A stretch of DNA of 64,000 nucleotides. It comes from Streptomyces kanamyceticus. GTDB taxonomy: Bacteria; Actinomycetota; Actinomycetes; Streptomycetales; Streptomycetaceae. Below are positions 20,067-29,640 of this stretch, in pieces. Within the stretch, counting starts at the first letter, position 1. Each line of letters begins with the position of its first letter. The stretch covers positions 5,952,001 to 6,016,000 of the forward strand of contig NZ_CP023699.1 of the NCBI RefSeq assembly GCF_008704495.1. The letters are read 5' to 3'. The notes under the pieces were generated by a model that saw nothing but the letters and a program-made list of their open reading frames with translations, searched no databases and was not told where the DNA came from. Both the position numbers and the translations under genes were made by a program.

Positions 20067-20969
20067 ATGAGCAGCAGCGGTGCATCGTCGTCGCCGCACG
20101 GCTTCGTCAGCGTGCGTGGACGCGGCTACCGTCCCGAGCAGGTGGAGGCGTTCGCCGCCGGTCTTTCCCAGGAGCGGGACGGGGCGTGGGAGCGCGCCGC
20201 CCGGCTGACCGTCCTGGCCAAGGACATGGAGGTGGAGGCCGAGCACCTGCGGGACGCGGTGTCGCGGCTCGCCCCCCAGACGTACGAGACCCTCGGCGAG
20301 CGGGCCCGGCAGATCCTGGCGCTCGCCGAGACGGAGGCGGCCGCCCTGCACGCCGCCGCGGACGCCGACGCACAGCGTGAGACGGAGGCGGCCGGTGCCG
20401 ACGCGCGCGGGGCCGCCGACGCCGCGCGGGCCCACGCCGACCGCGTGGGCGCCGCCGCCGACGAGTGGGCGGAGCAGCGGCTGCTCGCGGACCGCGCCAC
20501 CGCCGACGAGGCGCGCGTCGGAGCCCGCCGGGACGTGAAGGAGTGGCGCGGCGAGGCGCTCGCCGTACTGCGCGAGATGCGGCAGCGCACCGAGGGCATC
20601 CTCGCCGACCAGGAGAAGGAGCACGCCGAGCGCTGGGAGGCCGCCGAGCGGCAGATCGCCGAGCGCGAGGCCGCGGCGCAGGCCCGCGAGGCGGAGCTGG
20701 TCGCCGCGGCGCAGGCGCGGCTCGGCGAGGCGGAGCGGGCCCTCGCGGAGACGGCGGAGTCGGCGCGGCACGGCCAGGAGGACGCCGAGGCGCGCGGCGC
20801 CGAGGTGATCGCGGAGGCGACGCTGCGGGAGGAGCGGGTCGCTCGCGAGACGGAGCGGGTGCTTCGGGAGCACGGGGAGGCGTGGGACGAGGTGCGGGCG
20901 CATATGGACCACGTCCGCAGTAGCCTTGCGGCCCTGACCGGCCGGGCCCCGGCGGAGGAAACCCCGTGA
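20067..20969 (+). CDS. Coiled-coil polarity/cytoskeletal protein (cellulose-binding-protein/FilP-Scy-like)
   Basis: A 300-residue, Ala/Glu/Arg-rich protein predicted to be almost entirely coiled coil. Its N-terminus, FVSVRGRGYRPEQVEAFAAG followed by RDGAWERAARLTVLAKDME, matches the start of Streptomyces FilP/Scy proteins and resembles the DivIVA N-terminal module. These proteins form filaments near hyphal tips; in databases such paralogues are often named cellulose-binding protein. ATG 20067 follows GAGAGGGG; an earlier in-frame start lies 33 codons upstream with no coding character. It is smaller than Scy and close to FilP in length, but it is probably a paralogue rather than FilP itself. 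Confidence 0.75.
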   Translation: MSSSGASSSPHGFVSVRGRGYRPEQVEAFAAGLSQERDGAWERAARLTVLAKDMEVEAEHLRDAVSRLAPQTYETLGERARQILALAETEAAALHAAADADAQRETEAAGADARGAADAARAHADRVGAAADEWAEQRLLADRATADEARVGARRDVKEWRGEALAVLREMRQRTEGILADQEKEHAERWEAAERQIAEREAAAQAREAELVAAAQARLGEAERALAETAESARHGQEDAEARGAEVIAEATLREERVARETERVLREHGEAWDEVRAHMDHVRSSLAALTGRAPAEETP

Positions 20970-20980
20970 GCGTCGGCCGC

Positions 20981-21320
20981 TGACGGGGCACCCGGCCGTG
21001 TTTTGACCGCGGCCCGGTGGGGGCGTGCGGGCCCGCTGTGGCTGGTCGCGCAGTTCCCCGCGCCCCTGACGGGGCGCCCCCGCCGGTGTTTTGACCGCGG
21101 GTCCGCTGTGGCTGGTCGCGCCGTTCCCCGCGCCCCTGACGGGGCGCCCCGGCAGGGGCGCGCTTTTAGGGGCGCGGGGAACGGCGCGAGCAACCACGAC
21201 GCACCCGCACGCGAAGGACGAGCGGGGCAGCCCCTGGAAGGGGCGCGGGGAACTGCGCGACCAGCCACGACGAACCCGCACCGCCCCTGCGAGGGACGCG
21301 GGGAACTGCGCGAAGAGCCA
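20981..21320. repeat. Cluster of five family A repeats inside longer units
   Basis: Forward cores at 21048-21067 and 21118-21137, inverted cores at 21168-21187, 21239-21258 and 21292-21311. The forward copies belong to a longer unit of about 70 bp with CTGACGGGGC...GGTGTTTTGACCGCGG, which is nearly the same as part of the 6.6-kb cluster and appears in truncated form at 20981-21010. The 465-bp gap up to 21434 holds no credible gene. Confidence 0.85.
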
Positions 21321-21434
21321 CGGGGGCCCGCGCCACCGGAGGGTCACGGCCAGGCCACCCGAGGGCCCTGTCACATCCACGCCGCGCCACCCGTCAAGTA
21401 AGTGTCACCACCCGCCAGACACAGGGAGCGCACC

Positions 21435-21908
21435 ATGGAAGCCCGACTGAACCTCTTCACCAACCCCGTCGCCGCCAAGGTCATCCGGCACCTGAACGCG
21501 GCCGGCAAGGCGATCGCCGACTCGACGCTGCCCGCCGCCACCCAGGAACTCGTGAAGATCCGCGCCAGCCAGATCAACGGCTGCGGCTTCTGCACCGACA
21601 TGCACACCAAGGACGCCGCCCACGCGGGCGAGACCTCGGTGCGTCTCAACCTGATCGCCGCCTGGCGCGAAGCCACCGTGTTCACCGACGCCGAGCGCGC
21701 CGCCCTCGAACTGACCGAGCAGGGCACCCGCATCGCGGACGCGGCCGGTGGCGTCACCGACGAGGCGTGGGCCGATGCCGCCAAGCACTACGACGAGGAC
21801 CAGCTCACCTCCCTCGTGTCGATGATCGCCGTCATCAACGCCTACAACCGCGTGAACGTGATGATCCAGATGCCCGCGGGCGACTATCAGCCCGGCCAGT
21901 TCGGGTGA
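21435..21908 (+). CDS. Carboxymuconolactone decarboxylase / AhpD-family protein
   Basis: A 157-residue alkylhydroperoxidase-like protein. It has the CxxC redox motif followed by histidine, INGCGFCTDMHTKDAAHAGE, which is the AhpD signature, plus helices typical of the family (IAAWREATVFTDAERAALELTE and VINAYNRVNVM). Such proteins act as thiol peroxidase partners or detoxify peroxides; substrates are often unknown. The ATG is preceded by AGGGAG. Its last 22 bp overlap the 3' end of the convergent symporter gene. Upstream is a repeat cluster. Confidence 0.9.
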   Translation: MEARLNLFTNPVAAKVIRHLNAAGKAIADSTLPAATQELVKIRASQINGCGFCTDMHTKDAAHAGETSVRLNLIAAWREATVFTDAERAALELTEQGTRIADAAGGVTDEAWADAAKHYDEDQLTSLVSMIAVINAYNRVNVMIQMPAGDYQPGQFG

Positions 21909-23593
21909 CGCGCGGCGGCACCCGCCAGGATGAGGCCCTCCACCGCCTCGTACTGCCGACGCTGCTCCGCCGCGCCGCCGCGGTCCGAGAGGCGGGTGCC
22001 GAGCCAGCCGAGGAAGAAGCCGAGGGGGATGGAGACGAGGCCCGTCGTCGTGAACGGGAACCAGGTGAAGTCGTGGTTCGGGAACGCCGCGTGCGGGGCG
22101 CCCGAGACGAGATTGGTGCCCGTCATCAGGGCGGCGGCGCCGAGTGAGCCGCCGAGCAGGGTGCAGAGCAGGCCCGCCCGGGTGAAGCGGCGCCAGAAGA
22201 GGCTGTAGACCAGGGCGGGGGCCAGCGCGGATGCGCCCAGGCAGAACGAGAGGGTGACGAGCGGCTGCAGGTTGCGGTCCTTGACCAGGACCGCGAGCAG
22301 GATCGCGGGTACCCCTATGGCCAGCGCGGAGGCGCGGGCCAGCCTCATCTCGCGCCGCGCGGAGAGAGCGGCCCCGCCGCCATCCTTGCCATCGCCATCG
22401 CCATCGCCATCGCCACCGTCCTTGCCGCCGCCGCCAGCCCTGTCGCCGCCGCCGCCCTTGCCGCGGCGCCCGTGCGCGAAGACGTCGTGCGCCAGGGAGT
22501 TGGCGCAGGCGAGGATCATGCCCGCCACCGACGCGAGCAGCGTCAGGAACAGGGCCGTGGTGACCGTGGTGAAGACCAGGGTCCCCGCCGTCGAGATGTC
22601 GGCGCCGAACGCGGCCCGGGAGCCGAGCAGGTACGCCGTGTTGCCCTGGGGGTCGTCCTCGGCGAGCGCGGCCCGGCCGATCAGCGCCGTCGCGCCGAAG
22701 CCGACGACGGTGATGACGAGGACGAACAGGGAGACGCAGGCCACCGCCCAGGACATCGAGCGGCGCGTCTCGCGGGCGCTGCGCGCCGTGTACATCCGCA
22801 TCGTGACGTGCGGCAGCGCCGCCCCGCCGAGCACCACCGTCAGCTCCGAACTGATCATGTCCAGGCGGGGGTTGGGGCTGTCGGCGAACTGCAGTCCGGA
22901 GCGGAGGAAGGCGGGTCCTGCCCCGCTGCCGTCCCGCGCGGCCGTGAGCAGGGCGCCCGGATCCCAGTCGAAGCGGCGCAGGATCAGTACGGCGACCACC
23001 GTGCCGGAGCCGAGCAGCGTCACGATCTTGAGGATCTGGATGAGGGCGGTGCCCTTCATGCCGCCGATCGCCGCGTAGCCGATCATCAGGGCGCCGAGCG
23101 TGACGACGCAGCCGGTCTCGACGCCCTCGCCGGAGAAGCCGAGCATGAACGACAACAGGTCGCCCGCGCCCGCCAGTTGGACCAGCATCAGGGGGAGCAG
23201 GGCCGCCAGGGTCGTCGCGCACGCGGCGATGCGGACCGCGCGGCCCGGCATCCGGCGCGCGAGCACGTCGCCCATGGTGAACCGGCCCGCGTTGCGCAGG
23301 GGTTCGGCGAGCAGGAACATCAGCAGGGTCAGGGAGAGCGCCGTGCTCAGGGCGAGCACCACGCCGTCGTACCCGAGGAGCGCGATCACGCCGCCGGTGC
23401 CGAGCACGGTGGCCGCCGAGATGTAGTCGCCCGCGATGGCGAGGCCGTTGCGCATCGGCGAGAGCGCGCCGAACCCGGTGTAGAACCCGTCGAGGTCGTC
23501 CCTGTCGGGTCCGGTCAGGACGCACAGCAGGAGCGTGAGGGTGACCACGGCGGTGAAGGCCACCAGGGACATCGTCTCGGTGTCGGCGCTCAC
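21887..23593 (-). CDS. Cation/acetate-type sodium:solute symporter
   Basis: A 568-residue transporter of the solute:sodium symporter family, about 13 membrane helices. Typical segments are GFYTGFGALSPMRNGLAIAGDYISAATVLG near the start and AIGGMKGTALIQILKIV in the middle. A cytoplasmic loop carries a Gly/Asp-rich insert (GDGDGDGDGKDGGG) encoded by a hexanucleotide repeat. The GTG start at 23591-23593 overlaps the stop of the DUF485 gene (GTGA), the usual arrangement for ActP-like importers with their DUF485 partner. Probable substrate is acetate or another short organic acid. Confidence 0.9.
   Translation of the reverse strand: MSADTETMSLVAFTAVVTLTLLLCVLTGPDRDDLDGFYTGFGALSPMRNGLAIAGDYISAATVLGTGGVIALLGYDGVVLALSTALSLTLLMFLLAEPLRNAGRFTMGDVLARRMPGRAVRIAACATTLAALLPLMLVQLAGAGDLLSFMLGFSGEGVETGCVVTLGALMIGYAAIGGMKGTALIQILKIVTLLGSGTVVAVLILRRFDWDPGALLTAARDGSGAGPAFLRSGLQFADSPNPRLDMISSELTVVLGGAALPHVTMRMYTARSARETRRSMSWAVACVSLFVLVITVVGFGATALIGRAALAEDDPQGNTAYLLGSRAAFGADISTAGTLVFTTVTTALFLTLLASVAGMILACANSLAHDVFAHGRRGKGGGGDRAGGGGKDGGDGDGDGDGKDGGGAALSARREMRLARASALAIGVPAILLAVLVKDRNLQPLVTLSFCLGASALAPALVYSLFWRRFTRAGLLCTLLGGSLGAAALMTGTNLVSGAPHAAFPNHDFTWFPFTTTGLVSIPLGFFLGWLGTRLSDRGGAAEQRRQYEAVEGLILAGAAARHPNWPG
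22387..22417 (-). repeat. Hexanucleotide microsatellite inside the symporter gene
   Basis: On the plus strand GCCATC repeats about four times followed by GCCACC; on the coding strand this gives GGC-GAT repeats for (Gly-Asp)n in a cytoplasmic loop. Changes of one unit keep the frame, so only loop length would vary. Confidence 0.7.
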
Positions 23594-24063
23594 GGGCGGC
23601 CCCCGGCGGCCGTCGTCCCGTACGCCGACGCGGCCTGTCCGCGCAGGCGTTCGGCCAGCGGGTCGAGTCTGCGGCGGGCCGTGTACTCGTACAGGAGCAC
23701 GGCGAGGCCGGTGACGGGGAGCTGGCACAGGCCGAGCAGCAGCCCTGTGGAGAGGCCCGTCGTGACCGTGCCCGTCATCAGGGCGGGGGCGAAGGCCGAC
23801 AGGGCGAGGAAGAGCGTGAAGTAGCCGAGCGCGGTGAGCGTGGCGACGCGGCGCTGGCCGCGGTAGGCGCCGCGCAGGATCCGCAGGTCGCTGTGGCGTC
23901 CCGGCGCAGGTTGGCGGGGCAGGCGGTGCTCGGGCCGTGGCGCCCGCGGGGGCTGGGGTCTGGGCCGCCAGGGGTAGGTGAGGTGCGGCTCGTACGGCGG
24001 AAGTTGCTCATGTGGGGGGCGTGGCTCGTACGAAGGAAGTGGCTCGTGCGGAGGGTGGCTCAT
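23590..24063 (-). CDS. DUF485 membrane protein, partner of the symporter
   Basis: A 157-residue protein with a Pro-rich tail of about 55 residues that has PPHE/PPYEP repeats, then LRGAYRGQRRVATLTALGYF, the start of the DUF485 domain with two membrane helices (about 78-95 and 102-122). DUF485 proteins are nearly always encoded with acetate-type symporters, and here the stop codon overlaps the symporter start. The ATG has AAGGAG 7 bp upstream. The Pro-rich tail is longer than in enterobacterial YjcH. Confidence 0.85.
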   Translation of the reverse strand: MSHPPHEPLPSYEPRPPHEQLPPYEPHLTYPWRPRPQPPRAPRPEHRLPRQPAPGRHSDLRILRGAYRGQRRVATLTALGYFTLFLALSAFAPALMTGTVTTGLSTGLLLGLCQLPVTGLAVLLYEYTARRRLDPLAERLRGQAASAYGTTAAGGRP

Positions 24064-24174
24064 CCCGGTTCTCCTTGCGCGGCTTCCGGTCCGGTGGTGC
24101 GGACCGCAGGGAGCGAGGGGAGCCGAGACGTTACTCGCAAGTAGGCGAGGCGTGCGGGGTTTTCGGCAAACCGG

Positions 24175-25719
24175 TCAGTCGGCCTGTTGCGTGGGGGACA
24201 ACTGTTCCCGCTGGGGTTCCAGTTGCTTCTCCTGGAGGACCGGGAAGCGCCGCGGCGCCACGAAGAGGAGTGCCAGCAGGGCGAGGCCCGCCGCGCATCC
24301 CGCGCCCACGTAGACCGCGTCGACCGCCGCGTCCACGGCCCGCCGCAGCCGTTCCGGATCGGCCACCGAGCCCGGGTCGTCCAGGGAGCGCGCCACCGAG
24401 TCCAGCGAACCCGCCCCGCCCAGACGCGCGGCGAGCACCCCGTTGGCCACCGCCCCGAACAGGGCCGCGCCCAGGGTCTGGCCGATCTGGCGGCAGAACA
24501 GCACGGACGCGGTGGCCGTGCCGCGTTCGGCCCAGCCGACGGTGGACTGGACGCCCACGATCAGCGGGAGCTGGAAGAGGCCGAGCGCCGCGCCCAACAG
24601 GAGCATGATCAGGGCCGGTTGCCAGGCCGAGCCGGGATAGGGCAGCAGCGGGAAGGCGAGCAGGATCAGGCCCGCCGCCGCGATGCCGACGACGGCGGTG
24701 TTGCGGAAGCCGATCCTGCGGTAGACGTGCTGGCTCAGGGCGGCCGACACCGGCCAGCTCAGGGTCATCACGGAGAGCACGAACCCGGCGGCCACCGGCG
24801 CCAGTTGGAGCACGGACTGCGCGTACGTCGGCAGGAACACCGTCGGCGCGACCATCAGCAGGCCCAGCGCGCCGAGCGCCAGGTTGACCGCGGCGATGGT
24901 GCGCCGCCGCCACACCCAGCCGGGGATGATCGGCTCCTTCGCGCGCCGTTCGATCAGCACGACGACGGCGACGAGGGCGGCGCCGGTGCCGAACAGGGTC
25001 AGCGAGGGCGCCGAGAGCCAGGGCCACGCCACCCCGCCCTGTACGAGCGCGGTGAGCAGGACCCCGCCGCAGGCGAAGACGGCGAGGGCGCCCGCCCAGT
25101 CGATGGTCGGCCGTGGCGCGGCGGCCCGTTCGGGCTCGTGCAGATGGCGCACGATCAGCCAGAACGCGACGGCCCCGACCGGCAGGTTGATGAGGAAGAT
25201 CCAGCGCCAGTCCGCGTACGAGGCGATCAGGCCGCCGATGGCCGGGCCCGCGACCGCGGAGAGGGCCCACACCGTGGACAGCTTCGCCTGGATCTTGGGG
25301 CGTTGCTCCAGCGGGTAGAGGTCGGCGGCGAGCGTCTGGACGGTGCCCTGCAAGGCGCCGCCGCCCAGGCCCTGGACGATGCGGAAGGCGATGAGGGCGC
25401 CCATGTTCCACGCGCTCGCGCAGAGCGCGGAGCCGACCAGGAAGACGATGCTGCCCGCGATGAGCACCGGCTTGCGGCCGAAGGTGTCGGAGAGCTTGCC
25501 GTAGACGGGCAGGCTGACCGTGACCGCGAGCAGATAGCCGGAGAAGAGCCAGGAGAAGACGGAGAAGCCGCCGAGGTCGCCGACGATCTGGGGCACCGCG
25601 GTCGACACGATCGTGGCGTCCAGGGCGGCAAGCGCCATGGCGAGCATCAGCGCGGCGACGACCGCGCCCCGGCCTCGTATCGCGTCGCCCCGGCCCCGTA
25701 TCGCGTCCTGCGAGTCCAC
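24175..25719 (-). CDS. MFS drug exporter, DHA2 (14-helix) type
   Basis: A 514-residue multidrug-type proton antiporter. Motif A appears as GKLSDTFGRKPVLIAG, the DHA2 opening as LAALDATIVSTAVPQIVGDLGG, and motif C-like AVAGPAIGGLIA with WRWIFLINLPVG follows, all standard for EmrB/QacA transporters. The C-terminal tail is Gln/Glu-rich. GTG at 25717-25719 has GAAGGG 6 bp upstream; a GTG seven codons earlier is less well placed. No regulator gene is adjacent. The substrate cannot be told. Confidence 0.92.
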   Translation of the reverse strand: MDSQDAIRGRGDAIRGRGAVVAALMLAMALAALDATIVSTAVPQIVGDLGGFSVFSWLFSGYLLAVTVSLPVYGKLSDTFGRKPVLIAGSIVFLVGSALCASAWNMGALIAFRIVQGLGGGALQGTVQTLAADLYPLEQRPKIQAKLSTVWALSAVAGPAIGGLIASYADWRWIFLINLPVGAVAFWLIVRHLHEPERAAAPRPTIDWAGALAVFACGGVLLTALVQGGVAWPWLSAPSLTLFGTGAALVAVVVLIERRAKEPIIPGWVWRRRTIAAVNLALGALGLLMVAPTVFLPTYAQSVLQLAPVAAGFVLSVMTLSWPVSAALSQHVYRRIGFRNTAVVGIAAAGLILLAFPLLPYPGSAWQPALIMLLLGAALGLFQLPLIVGVQSTVGWAERGTATASVLFCRQIGQTLGAALFGAVANGVLAARLGGAGSLDSVARSLDDPGSVADPERLRRAVDAAVDAVYVGAGCAAGLALLALLFVAPRRFPVLQEKQLEPQREQLSPTQQAD

Positions 25720-26143
25720 GAAGATCCCTTCCCCCAGCACCGGTTGCTGCGGGCCACCATCTCACCCGGAGCGTGGCGGGGGGAGGGGCGCACGGCTGGG
25801 TGGACGGAATCGTGGCAGGTGGGGCGGGGGTGGGGGGACGCGGGGGTGGAGCGACCCTGAGATGCGCTCCACCGGGAGGTGGAGATCCCCTAGGGGAACC
25901 TCCGTACTACGGACCGGGGACCCTTCGTCCCCCTGGAGGACGAGAAGGCCGCCGACCCGTTCTTAGATGGTCTTTACGACGACCCGCCGCACCGGCGGGC
26001 GGTCGAACCGCACCAACGGGGGTGGGGTTTTCCCCACTAGAAGACTGCGCTCTGCACCAGCGCGCCGGGCCCCCTCACCAGACCAGACTGAAGCGCGAAG
26101 CGCACCCATGTGAACCACACATGACCGACATAGGAGACGTACC
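25720..26143. other. Divergent intergenic region with palindromes
   Basis: The 424-bp gap between the exporter and the ABC operon contains no convincing ORF. It holds a perfect 12-bp palindrome TCCCCTAGGGGA (25886-25897) nested in GGAGGT (25875-25880) and ACCTCC (25898-25903), a possible operator, and a CCCGCCG/CGGCGGG hairpin near 25985. The ABC gene has AGGAG close to its GTG start. Confidence 0.5.
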
Positions 26144-26962
26144 GTGACAACGGCTGTAACCACACCCAGGCACGGGGGCACTGGCGGGCGGACGGCCGTG
26201 GCGGCACGGGCACGCCAGGTCGTGAAGGCGTACGGCTCGGGGGAGACCCGGGTCGTCGCGCTCGACCACATCGACGTGGACATCGCCCGCGGGCAGTTCA
26301 CCGCGATCATGGGCCCCTCGGGCTCCGGCAAGTCGACCCTGATGCACTGCCTCGCGGGCCTCGACACGGTCAGCGCCGGGCAGATCTTCCTCGACGAGAC
26401 CGAGATCACCGGCCTCAAGGACAAGAAGCTCACCCAGCTCCGCAGGGACCGGATCGGCTTCATCTTCCAGGCGTTCAACCTCCTGCCCACCCTGAACGCC
26501 ATCGAGAACATCACGCTCCCGATGGACATAGCGGGCCGCAAGCCCGACCGCGGCTGGCTGGACCAGGTCGTGGAGACCGTGGGCCTCGCGGGGCGCCTCA
26601 AGCACCGTCCCACCGAGCTCTCCGGCGGTCAGCAGCAGCGCGTCGCCGTGGCCCGCGCGCTCGCGTCGCGCCCCGAGATCATCTTCGGTGACGAGCCGAC
26701 CGGAAACCTCGACTCCCGCGCGGGCGCCGAGGTGTTGGGCTTCCTGCGCCGCTCGGTGACCGAGCTCGGCCAGACCATCGTGATGGTCACGCACGACCCG
26801 GTCGCCGCCTCGTACGCGGACCGCGTCCTGTACCTCGCCGACGGCCGGATCGTCGACGAGATGCACCACCCCACCGCCGACCAGGTCCTGGACCGCATGC
26901 TGCGCTTTTCTGGGGGACACCCCCAGACCCCCTCCTTCGACGCGCGGGGGCGCACGTCATGA
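26144..26962 (+). CDS. ABC transporter ATP-binding protein (MacB/LolD type)
   Basis: ATPase of an FtsX-type ABC system. The 272-residue chain shows Walker A GPSGSGKST, Q-loop FQAFNLLP, signature LSGGQQQRVAVARAL, Walker B EIIFGDEPTGNLDS and the switch histidine MVTHD. The GTG start has AGGAG upstream, and the stop overlaps the permease ATG (ATGA), so the two are translationally coupled. It is closely similar to the ATPase at 61181-61951, with an extra short insert near the C-terminus (SGGHPQTPS). Systems of this kind expel lipoproteins, peptides or drugs, or act as mechanical transducers; the role here is unknown. Confidence 0.95.
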   Translation: MTTAVTTPRHGGTGGRTAVAARARQVVKAYGSGETRVVALDHIDVDIARGQFTAIMGPSGSGKSTLMHCLAGLDTVSAGQIFLDETEITGLKDKKLTQLRRDRIGFIFQAFNLLPTLNAIENITLPMDIAGRKPDRGWLDQVVETVGLAGRLKHRPTELSGGQQQRVAVARALASRPEIIFGDEPTGNLDSRAGAEVLGFLRRSVTELGQTIVMVTHDPVAASYADRVLYLADGRIVDEMHHPTADQVLDRMLRFSGGHPQTPSFDARGRTS

Positions 26963-29544
26963 CCGTCCTCAAGACCTCCATGCGCAACTTCTTCGCGCAC
27001 AAGGGCCGCATGGCGCTCTCCGCCGTGGCCGTGGTCCTCTCGGTGGCGTTCGTGTGCGGCACGCTCGTCTTCTCCGACACCATGAGCACCACCTTCGACA
27101 AGCTCTTCGCGGCGACCTCCGCCGACGTCACCGTCAGCCCCAAGTCCGCCGAGGACGCGGGCGACACGCCCCGCAGCGGCAAGCCCGAGTCGATGCCCGC
27201 CTCCGTCGTCCAGGAGGCGAAGAAGGCCGAGGGCGTCAAGTCCGCCGAGGGCGCGGTCAGCAGCCAGAGCGTGACCGTCGTCGACGCCAAGAACAAGAAC
27301 CTGGGGCCGACCAGCGGCGGCCCGACCATCGCGGGCAACTGGACGCACAACGAACTGCGTTCGATGGACATCACCTCGGGCCACTCGCCGCGCGGCCCCA
27401 CCGAGATGATGGTCGACGCCGACACCGCCGACAAGCACGACCTCAAGATCGGCGACGAGCTGCGCACCATCGGCGCCGTCGGCGACCACACCGCGAAGAT
27501 CTCCGGCATCGCCACCTTCAAGGTGACCAACCCCGGCGCCGCGATCTTCTACTTCGACACCCCGACCGCGCAGCGCGAACTGCTCGGCGCCACGGGCCGG
27601 TTCACGCACGTCAACCTCACCGCGGCGGCGGGCGTCAGCGACACCGCCCTGAAGGCGAACGTCGCGAAGGACCTGGGCAAGGCCGCCGCGTACGACATCA
27701 AGACGAAGAAGGAGAGCGCGGACGACAACCGCAAGTCCGTCGGCAGCTTCCTCGACGTCATGAAGTACGCGATGCTCGGCTTCGCCGGGATCGCCTTCCT
27801 CGTCGGCATCTTCCTGATCATCAACACCTTCTCGATGCTGGTCGCCCAGCGCACCCGCGAGATCGGCCTGATGCGCGCCATCGGCTCCAGCCGCAAGCAG
27901 GTCAACCGCTCCGTGCTCGTCGAGGCCCTGCTGCTCGGCGTGTTCGGCTCCGTCCTCGGGGTCGGCGCGGGCATCGGACTCGCCGTCGGCCTGATGAAAC
28001 TCATGTCCGGCATGGGCATGGAACTGTCCACCGGCGACCTCACCGTCGCCTGGACGACCCCCGTGGTCGGCATGGTCCTCGGCATCGTCGTCACCGTCCT
28101 CGCCGCCTACCTCCCCGCACGACGGGCGGGCAAGGTCTCGCCGATGGCCGCGCTGCGCGACGCGGGCACCCCGGCCGACGGCAGGGCGAGCGTGGTGCGC
28201 GCCGTCATCGGCCTGGTCCTCACCGGCGCCGGAGGCTTCGCCCTCTACACCGCTTCGCAGGCCGACAAGGCCAGCGAAGGATCGCTCTTCCTGGGCGGCG
28301 GCGTCGTCCTGACCCTCATCGGCTTCGTCGTCATCGGCCCGGTGCTCGCCTCCGGTGTCGTCCGCGTCATCAGCGCGGTACTGCTCCGGGCGTTCGGCCC
28401 GGTCGGCCGGATGGCCGAGCGCAACGCGCTGCGCAACCCGCGCCGCACCGGCGCCACCGGCGCGGCCCTGATGATCGGCCTCGCCCTGGTCGCCTGCCTC
28501 TCCGTCGTCGGCTCCTCGATGGTCGCATCGGCCACCGACGAGCTCGACAAGTCGGTCGGCGCGGACTTCATCGTGCAGCCCACCCAGCCCGGCATCTCCA
28601 TCACGCAGAAGGCCGCCGACGCCCTCGGCAAGGCCGAGCACATCTCCCACATCACGCGCTACAAGCAGATCAACGCGGATCTGACCACGCCCGCGGGCAA
28701 GACCGTGGACGAGGTGGGCCTGAGCGCCGCCGACCCGACGTACGCCAAGGACCTGCGCCGCGAGACGACCGCGGGCACGCTGTCCGCCGCGTACGGCAAG
28801 GACGCCATGTCCCTCGGCGCGGACTTCGCCAAGAAGCACGGCCTGAAGCTCGGCGACGAGCTGAAGATCGCCTTCGAGCACGGCAGGACCGCCGAGCTGA
28901 AGGTCGCGGCGATCACCTCGGACGAGGGCTCGGTCGACAAGGGCGCGATGTACACGAACATCACGACCCTGGAGAAGTACGTCCCCGCGGACCGGATGCC
29001 GCAGAACGACATCATGTTCGCCTCCGCCACCAAGGGGCAGCAGGACGCCGCGTACAAGTCCCTGAAGGACTCGCTCGCCAAGTACCCGCAGTACAAGGTG
29101 ATGGACCAGACCGACTTCAAGCAGACGCTGAAGGACCAGGTCGGCCAGCTCCTGAACATGGTCTACGGCCTGCTCGGCCTGGCGATCATCGTCGCGATCC
29201 TCGGCGTGGTGAACACCCTGGCGCTCTCGGTGGTGGAACGCACCCGGGAGATCGGCCTGATGCGGGCGATCGGCCTCTCGCGCAGGCAGCTGCGCCGCAT
29301 GATCCGCATGGAGTCGGTGGTCATCGCCCTCTTCGGCGCGCTGCTCGGCCTCGGCCTCGGGATGGGCTGGGGGGCGACGGCCCAGAAGCTGCTCGCCCTC
29401 GAAGGCCTGAAGGTCCTGGAGATCCCGTGGCCGACGATCATCGCGGTCTTCGTCGGGTCGGCGTTCGTGGGCCTGTTCGCGGCACTCGTCCCGGCGTTCC
29501 GGGCGGGCCGGATGAACGTACTGAACGCGATCGCCACCGAATAG
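26959..29544 (+). CDS. FtsX-like ABC permease
   Basis: An 861-residue permease with the duplicated actinobacterial layout: a first helix (about 15-37), a large outside MacB-like domain, three helices near 260-390 with TREIGLMRAIGSSRKQ, a further helix pair, a second outside domain and three helices near the end with the repeat motif TREIGLMRAIGLSRRQLRRM. The start overlaps the ATPase stop by 4 bp. It ends 32 bp before a strong terminator. Paralogue of the minus-strand permease at 58530-61049. Confidence 0.93.
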   Translation: MTVLKTSMRNFFAHKGRMALSAVAVVLSVAFVCGTLVFSDTMSTTFDKLFAATSADVTVSPKSAEDAGDTPRSGKPESMPASVVQEAKKAEGVKSAEGAVSSQSVTVVDAKNKNLGPTSGGPTIAGNWTHNELRSMDITSGHSPRGPTEMMVDADTADKHDLKIGDELRTIGAVGDHTAKISGIATFKVTNPGAAIFYFDTPTAQRELLGATGRFTHVNLTAAAGVSDTALKANVAKDLGKAAAYDIKTKKESADDNRKSVGSFLDVMKYAMLGFAGIAFLVGIFLIINTFSMLVAQRTREIGLMRAIGSSRKQVNRSVLVEALLLGVFGSVLGVGAGIGLAVGLMKLMSGMGMELSTGDLTVAWTTPVVGMVLGIVVTVLAAYLPARRAGKVSPMAALRDAGTPADGRASVVRAVIGLVLTGAGGFALYTASQADKASEGSLFLGGGVVLTLIGFVVIGPVLASGVVRVISAVLLRAFGPVGRMAERNALRNPRRTGATGAALMIGLALVACLSVVGSSMVASATDELDKSVGADFIVQPTQPGISITQKAADALGKAEHISHITRYKQINADLTTPAGKTVDEVGLSAADPTYAKDLRRETTAGTLSAAYGKDAMSLGADFAKKHGLKLGDELKIAFEHGRTAELKVAAITSDEGSVDKGAMYTNITTLEKYVPADRMPQNDIMFASATKGQQDAAYKSLKDSLAKYPQYKVMDQTDFKQTLKDQVGQLLNMVYGLLGLAIIVAILGVVNTLALSVVERTREIGLMRAIGLSRRQLRRMIRMESVVIALFGALLGLGLGMGWGATAQKLLALEGLKVLEIPWPTIIAVFVGSAFVGLFAALVPAFRAGRMNVLNAIATE

Positions 29545-29576
29545 CCATCACGACGGGGGACACGGGGGAACGGGGG

Positions 29577-29624
29577 AGTCGGTCCCGGCCGGTGCGCACA
29601 GCACCGGCCGGGACCGACTGTTTT
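29577..29624 (+). terminator. Strong intrinsic terminator after the ABC operon
   Basis: A perfect 19-bp stem, AGTCGGTCCCGGCCGGTGC with its complement at 29601-29619, a 5-nt loop GCACA, then GTTTT. It separates the operon from the convergent DUF2079 gene. Confidence 0.9.
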
Positions 29625-29640
29625 CCCTGCCCTGCTTCGC

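Noticed and set aside
6560..21320. Repeat clusters as insertion-sequence ends
   Set aside because: No transposase, no target duplications and no constant distance between inverted copies.
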